Shown piece by piece: positions 1 to 14,487 of a stretch of DNA of 64,000 nt. Origin of the DNA: Theropithecus gelada (taxonomy: Eukaryota; Chordata; Mammalia; Primates; Cercopithecidae); the NCBI RefSeq assembly GCF_003255815.1, contig NC_037686.1, positions 59,344,370 through 59,408,369 of the forward strand. The letters are read 5' to 3'. How positions within the stretch are numbered: the stretch's first letter is position 1; the number at the start of each line of letters is the position of its first letter. A model generated the notes under the pieces. That model searched no databases and was not told where the DNA came from. It saw only the letters and a list, made by a program, of their open reading frames with translations. The position numbers and the translations under genes are program-made.

Positions 1-402
1 GCACATATACACCATGGAATACTATGCAGCCATAAAAAAGGATGAGTTTGTGTCCTTTGTAGGGACATGGATGCAGCTGGAAACCATCATTCTTAGCAAA
101 CTATCACAAGAACAGAAAACCAAACACCGCGTGTTGTCACTCATAGGTGGGAACTGAACAATGAGATCACTTGGACTCAGGAAGGGGAACATCACACACC
201 GGGGCCTATCGTGGGAAGGGGGGAGGGGGGAGGGATTGCATTGGGAGTTATACCTGATGTAAATGACGAGTTGATGGGTGCAGCACACCAACATGGCACA
301 AGTATACATATGTAACAAACCTGCACGTTATGCACATGTACCCTACAACTTAAAGTATAATAATAATAAATAAATTAAAAAAAATCAAAAAAAAAAAATA
401 AA
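1..402 (+). mobile_element. LINE-1 3' end (young primate L1, cut by window edge)
   Basis: The sequence holds the last 51 codons of L1 ORF2, its stop, the 3' UTR with the G-rich polypurine tract near 205-236, and an A-rich tail of TAATAATAAATAAA type ending near 402. It is about 96% identical, by eye, to the 3' end of the L1 at 60198-60591, so both are of a similar recent age. It lies antisense to CDH19. The 5' part and its target-site duplication are outside the window. Confidence 0.93.
2..157 (+). pseudogene. L1 ORF2 C-terminal fragment
   Basis: The frame from position 2 reads HIYTMEYYAAIKKDEF and closes with SLIGGN and a TGA at 155-157, which is the normal C-terminus of the L1 ORF2 protein. 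No stop interrupts it. The endonuclease and reverse transcriptase portions would lie left of the window, so whether the full ORF is intact cannot be judged. Confidence 0.85.
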
Positions 403-2365
403 ACATATGTGTAACACAGAAAATAGCTTTTTAATCAGATATCAATAATTTATAGGAACTACTAATATGAAATATATGCTGATAGAGCTGGCTTTATTTG
501 TGTTAATTACATATAACACGGTCTATTTTCTAATACTTGGGACCCATTATTTGTACAAATTCAGGGAATATACAAGACGTTCAAAGTTATCTGTCAAAGT
601 AGATGATCTCAAATACTATATTTTCTAATTAGACAAAATAATTTCACTTGGTAGACAAGATCCTATTAGGATATTTCATATCACATTGATGTTATTAATC
701 TATTTGTATTTAAAATTCTGAAAATCATTATACTTAGTCAGACTGATTCATGTACCTATATAAAGTCCATTCAAAAAATTCATGAAAACAAACAATAAGC
801 ACTTCAAATATATACAATTACTCTTCTGTGAATCCCAAAATATTTTAAATAACTTTTGTCATTATAATTTCTTGTACCTCAGAACTGTATTTTCCCTTTC
901 CTTTTTTTTTTTTACCATCCCTCAAAATATTTTCTGTAGTTATCAGACAAATTTTAGAAGACAAGAGCAGTAAAAGGAAAATAAATAAAAGCCTTTTGAA
1001 ATGCATGCTTAAGTAGGACATTTCCCAAATCACCTTTTTAAAGACAATTCACTATGAAACCCTTAAAGTCTATAAAGTCCATGTGATTTTATTTGCTAGG
1101 CAGATCTAAGGGTTAAGAGACAGTTGACACTTTTTAAATATGTATTTTATTAAATTACTTGCGACAACAAACGTTAAACCAAATCAATTTTGTATGCTTC
1201 AACATATTTATTTCACCTCAGTAATTTATTTTATATTAATATAAATGAATCTATATATACAAATATCTATGTATATAAATATATATATTTAAAAATTCCA
1301 GCTTCGACTCATTTATATTAATATATATGTATTTAAAAATACAATTTTTAACTTAAAAGTAAAATAATAAAAATATTTTTTAAAAAGGTTGAAGTTCGCA
1401 ACATCAAAATAATAATAATAATAATACATGTACCCCCTGAATCTAAGAGTTCGTCACAGGGCTAAATTTTGGGGAAAGCAGTTTGAAGATTTCTCAAAGA
1501 GCTTGAAAGAGATATTTGTGGGTTTTAGCTGAAATGTATTTGAATTTCCTCCACGTGGGAATGGGACGAGGGCAAAACAGACAGAAATGTGTTGCATTTG
1601 CTCTCCTGTGACAGGTCTCTTCTGGAACAAAGCTTAACCTCAGCTGTAAGGAGAACTGCAGGTATTTGGTTACAGATACCTGAGTAATAAATCAACTGTG
1701 TTTCATAACTTTGAGGTATAAAAAAATTAAAATAGTAGTCCTTATAATGACACAAATATCTCTCACTGCAGCTCATGAAAAAGCAGCAGCGCGGCTCTGT
1801 ATATAGTTAATCCGCCTCTACCGAAAGGGAAAATAAATTCTGCCCCTACATAAAATTCTTTGAACACTTAATCCTTAGATTGATAAAAGTTATTTAGTTT
1901 TGAAGGAATAAGAACTGTATTAACCCAATTTCATATATTCTGAGCTCCTAATTGATGACCATAAATATTTTGGAATCAATCAAGCAAACATGTCTGTAAC
2001 TCAAATAAATGTCGTTTTCTCCCTCAGTCATAGATTGAAGTCTGAGTTAGACGAGAACATGAAAGGAGCTGTGGTATCAGAACTGCAATTATATTTGCAG
2101 GGTTATTCAGACTTTACAAGAGCTTACAGCCATTGATAACTTTACAAAGTGTTTCTACTTTGAAGAAATGCGGTGAGAAATGGAGCTAATATTTTTAGAA
2201 CTTAACACTGAGTTTTGTTTTCCATTTTCATTGTTACTCTCTTGCTTGATTTCCAAACATTATTATGTTGCAAGAACAGTATAAAAATCAATGCCATAAA
2301 TTCCATTAAAGTCTAACATGAGTCACAAAAATGTATCAAAACTCATTATAAGTGAATGACGTTAC

Positions 2366-2483
2366 CTTGATTGTCTATGATTGTAAAACTTGAAGAGTTA
2401 GTGTCTTCTACAGATAGATTAAAGTAAAAATGGTGCTCTTCTATGGATTCATCTCTATCCACTGCACTGATAGTCTGAATTAC
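2366..2483 (-). CDS. CDH19: CDH19 exon 10: EC5
   Basis: This exon is 118 nt long, the canonical exon 10 length. The acceptor is a pyrimidine run and cag before GTA ATT CAG, starting on a full codon. The donor is CAAG|gtaacg, leaving one base of the next codon. It encodes VIQTISAVDRDESIEEHHFY, then the segment ending SSFTIIDNQ. DRD is the calcium-site triplet of EC5. NLS and NSS are potential N-glycosylation sites. It is the last coding exon in the window; the exons for the rest of EC5, the membrane helix and the cytoplasmic tail must lie to the left of position 1. Confidence 0.95.
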
Positions 2484-5400
2484 CTGAAAAAAAAGGGGGA
2501 TAGATTTTTGTTGTTGTTTGGATTCAGGAAGAAGATCACTGCTGTTATTATTATTAGCTTTTATTCACATTGCTTTATTACAATCAATAGGGACATTGCA
2601 GAAAATAGCTGTCAAATCAGTGGAGAATAGTAAAGTATTTTTCTCAAGTTAAAAATATGTTCACTGCCTTTTTTCAAAGGGTGTTGTAATATTACATAAT
2701 AAATTCTTGTTGATGGATCAGGTGGATTCCAAACTCTAAGTTCGTTAGAAGTCTCCAAAGCATTTCTTTTGTATTACTCACACCCTCCCAGCCTACATTT
2801 CACTCTTTCTTCCTTCTTAATTTTTCCTTTATCTGAATGTCAGACGTTATGATTTGCTAAAGTTGTCTATTTCCTGTTTTTACTGAGAGCAAAACTGTGG
2901 TAGAGTTACTGGCTTACTAAACTATTTGCTAAAGTAATGAGATTTTTAATTGATTGAGGAAATAAAGCATTTAAAATGTAGGGGCAATGTACATGATTTC
3001 CTTTGACCCATAATGATTATAGGAAAGTGTTTTACATCAAATAAGTTCATCTCTGTATCTCAGATCATAAAACAGTGAAGTAACGCAGATATGAACAATT
3101 CCATTCTCAATTAATTTTCTTCTTTCAAGACATGAATGTGTCAGTCAAGTAGTTCATTAGTGTCGAAAAAGATATGCTGTCAAGATCACATAGTGAGATT
3201 GTGATTAATTGTGGAAATTAAAGTAAATTCATTATAGAAGTTATTGTTTTGAATTTTCTAGAATTAAAGTGCTTTTAACAATATGTCAAACAAAAATAGC
3301 CTTAGATGCAAGATGGCAAATTCAGATTTATGTTATACTTCAAAAAAATAGATATGTCTTCACAGGCATAAAGAACATTAGGAAACCAATACGATCTGTA
3401 TATTACTTCTCCACATTGATTTTTGTTTAACTCATAACACATTACTAATAAATAATAATCATTTAGTGTTAATTAAGTAATGTAGCAAAACACATTCTAT
3501 TCAATCCATGCTTATAATTATACATGTGGATATTGATTTGTGTTAAGGTAAAGCCTTCATGTTAGAATATCATAGGATTTTGTACAGGCTGGGTAGAGGG
3601 CAGAGGCTTGGAAACCCAATATTCTGAATCCTGGCTTTGCCATTTACAAGTTTTTAACCTTGAAAGATAAAAATACTAATCCTTAACCTTCAGGGTTCAT
3701 TTTCAGGATTATCAGTCTTGGCTTGTCAGAGAGTTTGTCACACAACAAACTATTATGTGTTCCTATGTCTATTATGTGTTACTCATGAAAATAATCTCTT
3801 GTTGAGTTTTTGCATACCATGGTGTGCTGGATATTGTTAATAATAGGCATATGAATATCTCTATATGCATATTTACTGAAGTCATATTTATAACAAAGTA
3901 TATAATTCATGTTTATCTTGCTGGCATATGTGGTTACAGTGTTCAGTTAAGGAATATTTTATTTTACTACCTGATGTTCTCTATTAAACATCAGCATCTG
4001 ACTAAATGTTGCAAATGTCTCCCTTTGGGGAATGAAGACTTAAGAAGACTGGAGATACACTGTATATATTTCAAAAGACTCTTAATAAATCAAAATATCT
4101 TATACATAGGTACAGGAAACTGAATGAGCAGGATTTCAACAGTCTGCCCCCTTTCAAATGAACAAGTCTTCACTTACATTTGCTCTGTAAGTTGGGCTTC
4201 CTATAAGATATGTTTTACTGGCTTTCATAATTGTTTTATAAAAATAGGAAGACACTGACATAAAATCAGTCATATATCAAGTATTATGAATTTTATTGAA
4301 TTTACCTTGAACAGGTACACGTAAAAATAAACACATATCTCTAACAAAGGGACCGCATTAATGTGCTCATAAGTCTTGACGGAGGATATTTATTTTTCCT
4401 TTAAATATAACAATGAAAAGGTTTTCATTTTCATTTTAAAATAAAATTCTGAGAAAAACTTCTATTGCATTGGCTAAAATTATTATCTGGGACCTATCAC
4501 TGACCTTATACATTTATGAAAGGAGTAAACATAAATTAAAAGGTAAAAGTATATACCAAGAACAGCCATGGCTTGAGAGACTGGGAAAAGAGAAAAGGAA
4601 AATAACTCCAAATTACGGTCAATTCTGAAAGAAAGCTCAGATTTTTTTTTTTCTTTGTTTTTTTTTTTGAGACGGAGTCTCACTCTGTCACCCAGGCTGT
4701 AGTGCAGTGGCACGATCTTGGCTCACTGCAAGCTCCGCCTCCTGGGTTTATGCCATTCTCCTAACTCAGCCTCCCGAGTAGCTGGGACTACAGGTGCCTG
4801 CCACCACGCACGCCTAATTTTTTTTTTTTTTTTTTTGTATTTTTAGTAAAGACAGTGTTTAACTATGTTAGTCTCGATCTCCTGACCTTTTGATCCACCT
4901 GACTCGGCCTCCCAAAGTGCTGGGATTACAGGAATGAGCCACTGTGCCTCACCGAAAGTACAGATTTTTAATATTCTTTTTGCTCTCCAGGTAGAATTTT
5001 GGCCAATTTATTTCTGATGCAATACATTCAATCATCTATTTACAGTGCATCGAAAGCTACAATGGAAATATATTGTGTAAGCCCCAAGAATCGAAAAGTA
5101 ACTAAAATTATAAGAAGTTACCTATGGGCCAGGATCTGTTCTATACATTATCTTAGATAATCTTCACAATGGTCCTTTGGAATAAATTGTATTATTGTTC
5201 CTATGGTATAAAGGTTTATATTAAGTTTCATATAAGCTAAATGTCTTAGGTAAGTAAATTGGCTGGGCCAAAAATAGAATGAAAGCTGATGTCATAGTCA
5301 AAATGAAACATGAGTAGTAAGTGTAGCACTCTAGGACATACTGTTCATACCCTAGACTTGTTCTTGTCCTACCAGATTTGCATACAAAATGATACCATAA

Positions 5401-8400
5401 AAAACATGGAATCCCAAAAGCAAGTAAAACTATGTCTCATAAAAGATAGTGACAGAGAAATAAGCAATATAATTTTATAGGATAAGGACCAAAAATAATG
5501 GTTAAAAATAGAAGAAAATGATGTGTTTTGATATGGGAGAAAGGGAAGATATTCTAGGGTAGAGTGCAGCCAGTGAGCTAATACTTGAATAAAAATATGA
5601 ATTGATGAAAAAAGTATGATCCTAAGCAAAGAATATCATGAAAAATTAGTGAAGGCAAAGATATCATAATTAGGTATAAATATATGAAATATTTTGGAGG
5701 TTAAAGATGGCCAATTATTGGAAGTTTCATAAGTTCAAATTTAGTTATTTTATGAGACTATAATCACTATTTGACTTTGAAGATAATCAGGAGAATAAAG
5801 AGAATCATTTGCTATTAATCATTATGCACTATGTCTTCTTTTAAGAAAAAGTCATGCATGGGCCAGTTTACTAAAATAACATTCCAGATTAATTATCCCA
5901 AGTCTAAAACAAGCCCAGTACTCACGTTCCTCAAACCAAAGACATGATTCTCATTAAACATGCAATTAATGGACAGCTAGTTTAAGATGCAACACTTGTA
6001 CACAATGATTTGGAGCAAGCAATACATTTGTGTCTGTTTCCTTATCTTCATGGCAAGTCACAATGAAACCTACTTCCAGGATTAGTCAATCAATAAATTG
6101 TTGAACAAGATTATAAACTATAAATTGAATCATGAACTCTAAATCAATATAGAGATACTGAGTATTAATTTATATATGTCATCAATTCCTTGAAATGCAT
6201 TTAATAAACTATAAAAAAATGCTTCTCAATAGAAAAATGTTAAACAAAAAGTTGAACTTGTAATAAGTGAATATCTGGAAAGATTTTCTTAAAATCTTAT
6301 CTGAGTTGCTTATGTAGTTATTCTAGGTAGCTATACCTTATATTAGGCTAAAGATGCAAATTGTCTCCCATTGCCAAGAAATTATTACACAAACATAGGT
6401 ATGAGACCATCATGTTTTATATTACTCTAATGAGTAAATGATTTTAAATTACACCTGTTTTGACAAAATAAATCTAGAAAACTCAAAAAAGTTGTTGAAC
6501 ATCTGTTCAAACAGGCAAAGTACAAAATAATACACTAATAGAGTTAGAACCAAAAGAAAGTCTAGATTGTAGTAAGTTTGTTGTCTTTTTCTGTTTAGGA
6601 AAACATGAGAAGAAAAATGTTGAAAAGGTCATTATAGTATAATATTTTAGACCTGGATAGAACTGGGGATACTCTAAGTTTTCTAAAAGGACTTTTCACA
6701 AAATTACATCATATATATTTAAATGTCATATATATCGTAATTGTTTTGCCATTAACTTGTAGAAATCTATATTCAGTTGAAAAATACGCATTCCTAGATT
6801 TTTATCTCAGTATGTATTTTCTAATTTTCCTTTTAAAGTTAATATTCCAAATATATTTTTAAAATTCACATAAAATCAGCATGTATACACAAAATATTAA
6901 ATTGTAAAATATCTCATTAGTATCTTAGATGTATCCATTGAAGATGTATTTCATTAGTACTTACAGTATGCCAAGCAATCCTATGCCCTGGTGGTACAAT
7001 TATGAATAAAGTTAGTCTCTGTCACCACTGTTCACATTCCAGTGGTGTAGAAGATCAAGCAGAATTGCAAACTTAAAAAGTATTGAGGAAGTACAGATTA
7101 CATAAATTACATAATAAAAGTTATAACCACCTAAAATACTTAATACTTAAACATTGCGGTGGGCAGGGTCAGAGAACCTTGTATCTATGCGGAAATTTGA
7201 AGATCATACTGTGGAAGTGAGTGGGGATACATCATGGACATATTAAAGAGTTTCGACATTCTACTGAGGGACACTCCCAGGCTCTAATTTGGAAATGACA
7301 TGATTATTACTTTTATTTGGGATCACATGGTTCCAGGCAAAGGATTGCATTTTAGAATGCTCCTGCTGAGGACATCCTTAATGTAAGTCTGGAAATGGAG
7401 AATCTAGCCCACAAGCTATTGTCATTATCCTAATGAACAACTGCTTGGTAATCAAAATTTCTTTATGTGATATACAAAAAAAAAAAAAAAAAAAAACCAC
7501 TAACAATCACAATTATGGATTGTGTTATTTTTAATGAGAAACAATAGAGAAATTACTGAGCAGTGTTCATAAATTGACGATGGTACAGTATGTTTCAAAT
7601 AAAGATACAACTCCTGGGTCCCAAAATTTGCCTAAATTTGCCACAATGATTTGGAGCAAGGGTATGCTGAACTCCAGAAGATGTCACCAAAGTAATGTTT
7701 TTTCACCACTTTCAAAAGGGCTATATATTCTCCTCACTATTTTCCATCCAGTAAAATCTGGTTATCCTGAAACTGCATGACTACAGACTTACCTAATAAA
7801 TATAATTGATATATAAAACTGATACATTGCTGCATATGTGCTGTGAGATTGGATGAAGCAAAGTTTGATTTTACAGGAACATCCCTCTGCAGACCTGCTT
7901 AGGTCAGGTTCACTTCAGAAGAGAAGACAGGTCCCTATTAGGGTAGAAAGAATGATGATAGAGAGAAATTGATACATTAAAGACATATGTAGGAGACGGG
8001 ATCAACAGAACCAAATGATTGATTGGATACGGAGAGTAAAGACTATAATTAATTAAAAATGATGTCCATGTTTTTTTTTTTTCTTGCAAAACTTGATATT
8101 ATAATAATTTTCCTGGGGATACTGAAAAAAGGGAAGGCTTGGGAGCAAATTTGGTGTAACCATGGGACATCTGAGTTGTTTTCTCAGGTTAGTCGGACAC
8201 ATAGCTTAAAATAGAAAAAGCAGGCAGAGATACAGTTATTTGGATATGAACTGTAGTCGAGAGGAAGAAGTGGGTAAAAGACGAAATAATGAGTTGAGGA
8301 AAACTTTTGGGCACAAAAGTGAAAGGAAGAGAATCAAAGATCACAAAATGCAACCACTGAAATTTAGGAAAAAGAAAATTTTTACATGGAGACAAGGTAA

Positions 8401-11400
8401 ATGTCTTTAGACAAAATATTGATATGAATGAATCTGAAAATTATCGATGTTATACTTTACCTCCAAAAAAGACATTTAATATCCGTCAAGATAATGGCAC
8501 TCATTGATTTGAAAAATGGTAACTATTTGCACCACCTAGCCAAGGCAAATTACCCTGATGTCAGCTCATTTATTATATTAATATTTTGCAAATTGCTGAA
8601 AATTCTCTCCTTCTCTTCCCCACCCCAGCCACTTACACATTAAGAACAAAACCGAACATTTTGTTTACCCACATAGGTATTTGAGTAAATGTTTGGATTC
8701 CTCCAGAGTAGAGTGTGACTACCATCGCATTTTAATTTTATATGATTGATTTATTATCTATCCAAAGAAGACAGATATAAGACATCTTTTTACCTGTCAT
8801 TTTCTCTAGCTGTTTGAGCATGTGGGAAATTAGACAAGAATCATCTTCATAAATTAAAAATACATATAAAATATTAAATATTCTGTTAATGATTTTAATT
8901 AAAAATATGTGAAGATGATATTTTGGATGTATTATACCAAATAAATATTATTAAAATGAACATAATCTGGGTGTTTTTTATATTTTTAAATGTGGCTACA
9001 GGAAAATTTACAATTCTACCATTTATTTGGAAGCATTGCATTACATAACCTTATATTTTCAAATAATTTTTCTTCTTTTCAGTGACTTTTTTTTACATGT
9101 ACTTTATATATTGTACGAAATTCAGCTTTAGAACTCCAAGAAATAATAGTGTAAGAGAAGGCATTGATTTCTCATTACTGTTTTAAATTATATTACCCTA
9201 TCAGTTTCAATATTACATAAAGTTTTGATTATCTATCGAGGACTATAATATTTTATCATTATTATACGTATTATGTGTGCCTTTTGAAGTCATATTTATT
9301 ACCTGGAATTTAGGTTTATTATTCTTATTATTTATTTATTTATTTTTGAGACGGAGTTTCACTCTTGTCACTCAGGCTTGAGTGCAATGGTGTAATCTCG
9401 GCTCACTACAACCTCTTCCTCCCAGGTTCAGGAGATTCTCCTGCCTCAGCCTCCTGAGTAGCTGGGATTACAGGTGCCCACCACTACGCCCAACTAATTT
9501 TTGTATTTTCAGTAGAGATGGTGTTTCACCATGTTGGCCAGGCTGGTCTCGAACTTCTGAACTCGGGTGATCCTCCTGCCTAGGCCTCCCAAAGTGCTGG
9601 GATTACAGGCATGAGCCACTGTGTCCCACCTACGTTTAATTTTATCTAAGGGTTTCTTAGTATCAAATGAAAAGTTTGTGTATATAATTTTTATGTGTAT
9701 CATTTAGTTCCTTTGACTTGATACGTAAAATATTTATAGATTTCAAAGCATTATTAACTTTCTATATTTTTAGGAAAGTTTAAATAACATGAAAATTAAT
9801 TGAAACTCAATTATACAAATATCTTGACCAAAAATATTCCTTAGAAGCTTCTCTGTGACATATTCTCAGTAATATTAAGAATCATTGTTTTAATCCTCTT
9901 TTCTTTTTTCCTTACATTATTTCATTTTCTTTAATTCCAGTCTAATGACTTTTTTTAAAAAAACCCTGCATTTTGAAATGATTATAGATTCACAAGAAAA
10001 TGTAAAACTTGTGCATGGAGTCTCTCAAACCCTTCATTCAGCGAAACCAATGTTTACATCTTATGTACCTGTAGTACATTATTAATATCACACGCATATG
10101 ATGACAAAACAAAAAAATCAACCTCTATACTACGTTTATATTGGAGTTCTTAACTTTTGTGTTTTACTCTGTTAATTTGACTTCCTTAAACATCTGATGA
10201 ACAACATTATTAACCTGCTCCACCCTCATCTCCAACAGACATTGACAATGTTGTTTCTGTACAATATCAAGTGTACACAGACACCGTATAGCTCATTCAA
10301 ATCTCTTTAGAAGAGAATGAACCCCATGTTAAGAACTTGTAATGTATGACATGACCCTTAACTGTCACTGTTAATATTGACAAAACTACTTTAACATAGT
10401 CCTCTTTTACTTACTTTCTTATTTGTTTTTTATCTTTACAAAATCCTTAGAAGATAGAGATTATAGAGCAGAAGTTGTATTATTATTTTTGAAATGAGAT
10501 TAGTATTCAGCATGGTTAGGATATTATCATCTAATCGGGGAAGTGTGGATCAGTGATAGAGATCTTCAGCTATTGCGCTGTGTAATCTTTTCGTTATTTT
10601 AGCTTGTTGTTTTTGATGTTTCATTCTCACATAAGGGGAAACATATTTGAATTAAACCTCATGGCTTCCTATACATGTGATTTTTAGACAATAATCAAGA
10701 ATACCAGTCAGCCCATACGATGCCAGGAACCTAACACTAGAAAACAAACGTTTATTCAATCCTCTCTAAAGAATCACTTTGCTGGCCGGGCTTGGTGACT
10801 CACGCCTGTAATCCCAGCACTTTAGGAGGCCGAGGCGGGCGGATCACGAGGTCAGGAGATCGAGACCATCCTGGCTAACACGGTGAAACCCCGTCTCTAC
10901 TAAAATTACAAAAAACTAGCCGGGCGAGGTGGCGGTGCCTGTAGGCCCAGCTACTCGGGGGGCTGAGGCAGGAGAATGGCGTGAACCCGGGAGGCGGAGC
11001 TTGCAGTGAGCCGAGATCACTCTACTGCACTCCCGCCTGGGCGACAGCGAAACTCCGTCTCAAAAAATAAAAAGACCACTTTCCCTTTCAAAAACATGGG
11101 AACAAAACCTAACAAAGAAACAAAAACCCAAAATTTAAAGAATACAGAAAAAGAAAAACACTTATTTTGCTATCTTGCTCATTTTTCTCAAAGGGTAAAA
11201 GAGGCAAATCCATCAAATTCAAAAAGATGCACTCAGCTATCATTGGAAAGCTGTGTACTGTGTATTGCTTAAGAGTAAATGAGGGCCAGGTGCAGTGACT
11301 CACTCCCAGCACTTTGGGAGGCCGAGGCAGGAGGATCACAAGGTCAGGAAATCGAGACCATCCTGGCTAACATGGTGAAAACCCATCTCTACTAAAACTA

Positions 11401-14400
11401 TGAAAAATTAGCTGGGTGTGGTGGGCGCCTGTAATCCCAGCTACTCGGGAGGCTGAGGCAGGAGAATCACTTGAACTTGGGAGGCAGAGGTTGCAGTGAG
11501 TGGGAATCACACTATTGCACTCCAGCCTAGGCAACACAGCCAGACTCTGTCTCAAACAATAAACAAAAGACAGACAAACAAACAAAAACGTGAGAAATGT
11601 AGTAGACAGTTCCAATCGAAAGAAAAATAAAGCAGCCTCAGTTATTAAACACCTATCTTTTTTAAACTCTGGCCATCCTGGGGCCAAGAATGACAAGTAG
11701 CTGGAAGAAAATAACGTTTTTTGTTTTGTTTTGTTTTGTTTTCTGATGCTGTAGCACAGCTAAGCAATCTCCAAAATATACAAATAAATCCATCATGTAA
11801 AAGTTATCAATTATTTTTGTAGATAAACAATTTTTTTCAAAAGAGTAAAGAAAATATTGTATATAGTACAACATAATTTTAAGATCTACATATCTTCATT
11901 GAAACACATTTGGAGAATTTCATACTGTTTTAAAATTCTACGTTTTACTCATTCTACTAATTAAAAAAAATGTAGACACGGGATTTCATTGTGTGGCCCA
12001 GGCTGATCTTGAACTCCTGCACTTGAGTGCTCCTCTGGCTTCAGCCTCCCAAAGTGCTGGGATGACAGGTGTCAGCCATCACCCCCTGCCTGCCTTTATT
12101 TTTAATTAAAATGTATTAGTCTGCCAAAATGTTACAGGGTTTATGTAGTTATTTGTTCTGTTTTGTTTTTGTTTGTTTGTTTTGTTGTTTTGAGATGGAG
12201 TCTTGCTCTGTCGCCCAGGCTGGAATGCAGTGGTGTGATCTCGGCTAGCTGCAAGCTCCACCTCCTGGGTTCACACCATTCTCCTATCTCAGCCTCCTGA
12301 GTAACTGGAACTACAGGCGCCTGTCACCACGCCCGGCTATTTTTTTGTATTTTTAGTAGAGATGGGATTTCACCATATTAGTCAGAATGGTCTCGATCTG
12401 CTGACCTCGTGATCCGCCTGCCTTGGGCTCCCAGAGTGTTGGGATTACAGGCGTGAGGCACCGCACTCGGCCTTGTTTTGAGATAGAGTTTCACTCTTGT
12501 TACCTAGGCTGGAGTGCAACGGCGTGATGTCGGCTTACTGCCACCTCCACTTCCCAGGTTCAAGTGATTCTCCTGCCTCAGCCTCCCAAGTAGCTGGGTT
12601 TACAAGCATGCACCACCATGCCTGGTTAATTTTGTATTTTTAGTAGAGACGGGGTTGCTCCATTTTGACCAGGTTGGATTCGAACCCCTGACCTCAGGTG
12701 ATATACCTGCCTTGGCCTCCCGAAGTGTTGAGATAACAGGTGTGAGCCACTGTGTCTGGCCGGTTATTTGTAGTAGAAACGATTATTAATGTTTTACAAA
12801 ACTTTCAAACTTTTTTTACAATTTGATTTTTTATCCTTTTTCTTTTAAATATACAATACATTTTATCATATATATACGTTTTCTTCTTTTTGGTATGGTT
12901 ACTTTTTAATATGTTTCATATTAATTCAAACACATTTAAGCTTAAAGAGTTCTGTGCTATTCCTAGGATTTATGTATTTATTAGACATTTAAAATATTTT
13001 GGCCTTAAAAAGGGAAATCATTTAACAACTTTCTGTAGGGATATCTGGAAACTAGTGCTGAACTATATATAACATTGTAGCAATTTGATAGAAAAAAATT
13101 ACCTATAAATAGTTTTTAATAGTTACAATTAAAATAAACTCTCTGAAAAATTGTGATACCTTTTCCTAAAACATTCATTTATAAATATACAAATTAAAAT
13201 AGCTGAAAAAATTAAAAATCACAAAAATCAAAATGAGATGAAGTTTTCTTTAATGCTGTCTTTATCATTATTAAAAATAAAAGAGAAAACGTAGGGATTA
13301 ATTGGACAGGTTTTCCAATTTTATTTACTGACAATTCTATCTGTATTTTCTGCAATTCCTCACTAACGGATCACAGAATCTTGGGAAATGACTGATTCCA
13401 TATCTAGGACAGGAAATGTGAAAGGCCTGGCTCCGTATCAGCCGCGGTCCAACAGAGAGACAAAACCACATGATCATTTGAAAGGAGGAATTCTAATAGA
13501 CGTGTAAGCTGTAATATCAGAGCAACCATAAAGATGTAAGGAGAACTCTAAAGGGTATCCTGACGCTCTGAGAAAATATCAGAGGACAGACAAGCGTGGG
13601 CGGAAAGTCTTCTCCCTGGGACCAGCTTCAGCCCTCCTTGGAGGAGGTGCAGCTGCAGCATACCCTATGGAAGACATTCACAGGTTGCCTGGGTTCACAT
13701 TCTAACCCACATTCTTCAGGAAAGAAGAAACCACCCTCCAGGATACCAGTGGGCTGGAGGATAAAAATACAGGACTTGGCGCGTACTGCGTTGCCAGGTC
13801 TGGAGCACAGTGTGTTTACACTGGCGGCGGGGGGTGGGTCTCAAGGCAGTTGTCATGAGCCCAGGTTGCAGTTTCTGGTTGCCAGGTGCCTGCACATTTG
13901 GTATATTAGGGTCTGTATGTGTGTCTGGCGCAAAGCACCACACAAATCCCCACATGTCCAGAGAGCTGACCATGCAGCATGACAAAGGGAAAAGCAAAGA
14001 CGCCACGCACTGGATCTAGGAAGAGAAGTCTTCTCCTGCAATGTTCATCCATCGCCCTCTACTGACAAGGCTCAACCTTGCATTCACTGTAAAGGAGAAA
14101 AGCTCTCCGGGGGTGGGGGCGGGGGCTTGGGGGGCGCAATTCCTGTGCACAGCGCAGGACCTTGTCAAGCAGGTACTGAGGCATGAATGTGCACCAAGAA
14201 GCAATAAATTGATCAGTGACAGAGCCCAGAACATACTGCTGTACTAGAAACCATGTAAGCAATCAAAGACTAATATGTTGTCTAAAGTACACGGAAACTG
14301 ACATCAATGTGTCAGGATCTATTTTTTTAAACATTCTTTGCCCTTTTAATAATTCCTTTTGTGATGTAGATAGCTTGGTTTTTTTTTTCTTTATTTTTCC

Positions 14401-14449
14401 TTTTTTCTAACTTGTGCGTGTGTGTGCACACATGCATGGGCACAGGTAA

Positions 14450-14487
<38 letters not shown>

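Larger units (their letters stand above)
1..2365 (-). other. CDH19: CDH19 intron 10 (5' part)
   Basis: This is intronic sequence after exon 10. Positions 1-402 are the 3' end of a young L1 in the opposite orientation. From 403 to 2365 the sequence is AT-rich. It includes a TATA/ATAA-rich stretch at about 1220-1425 and a short ATA run near 1407. I recognise no gene, RNA or named repeat in the remainder. Confidence 0.85.

Noticed and set aside
13596..13982. 128-codon plus-strand open frame
   Set aside because: No domain, biased by the GC-rich block it lies in, with competing open frames on the other strand; not supported as a gene.
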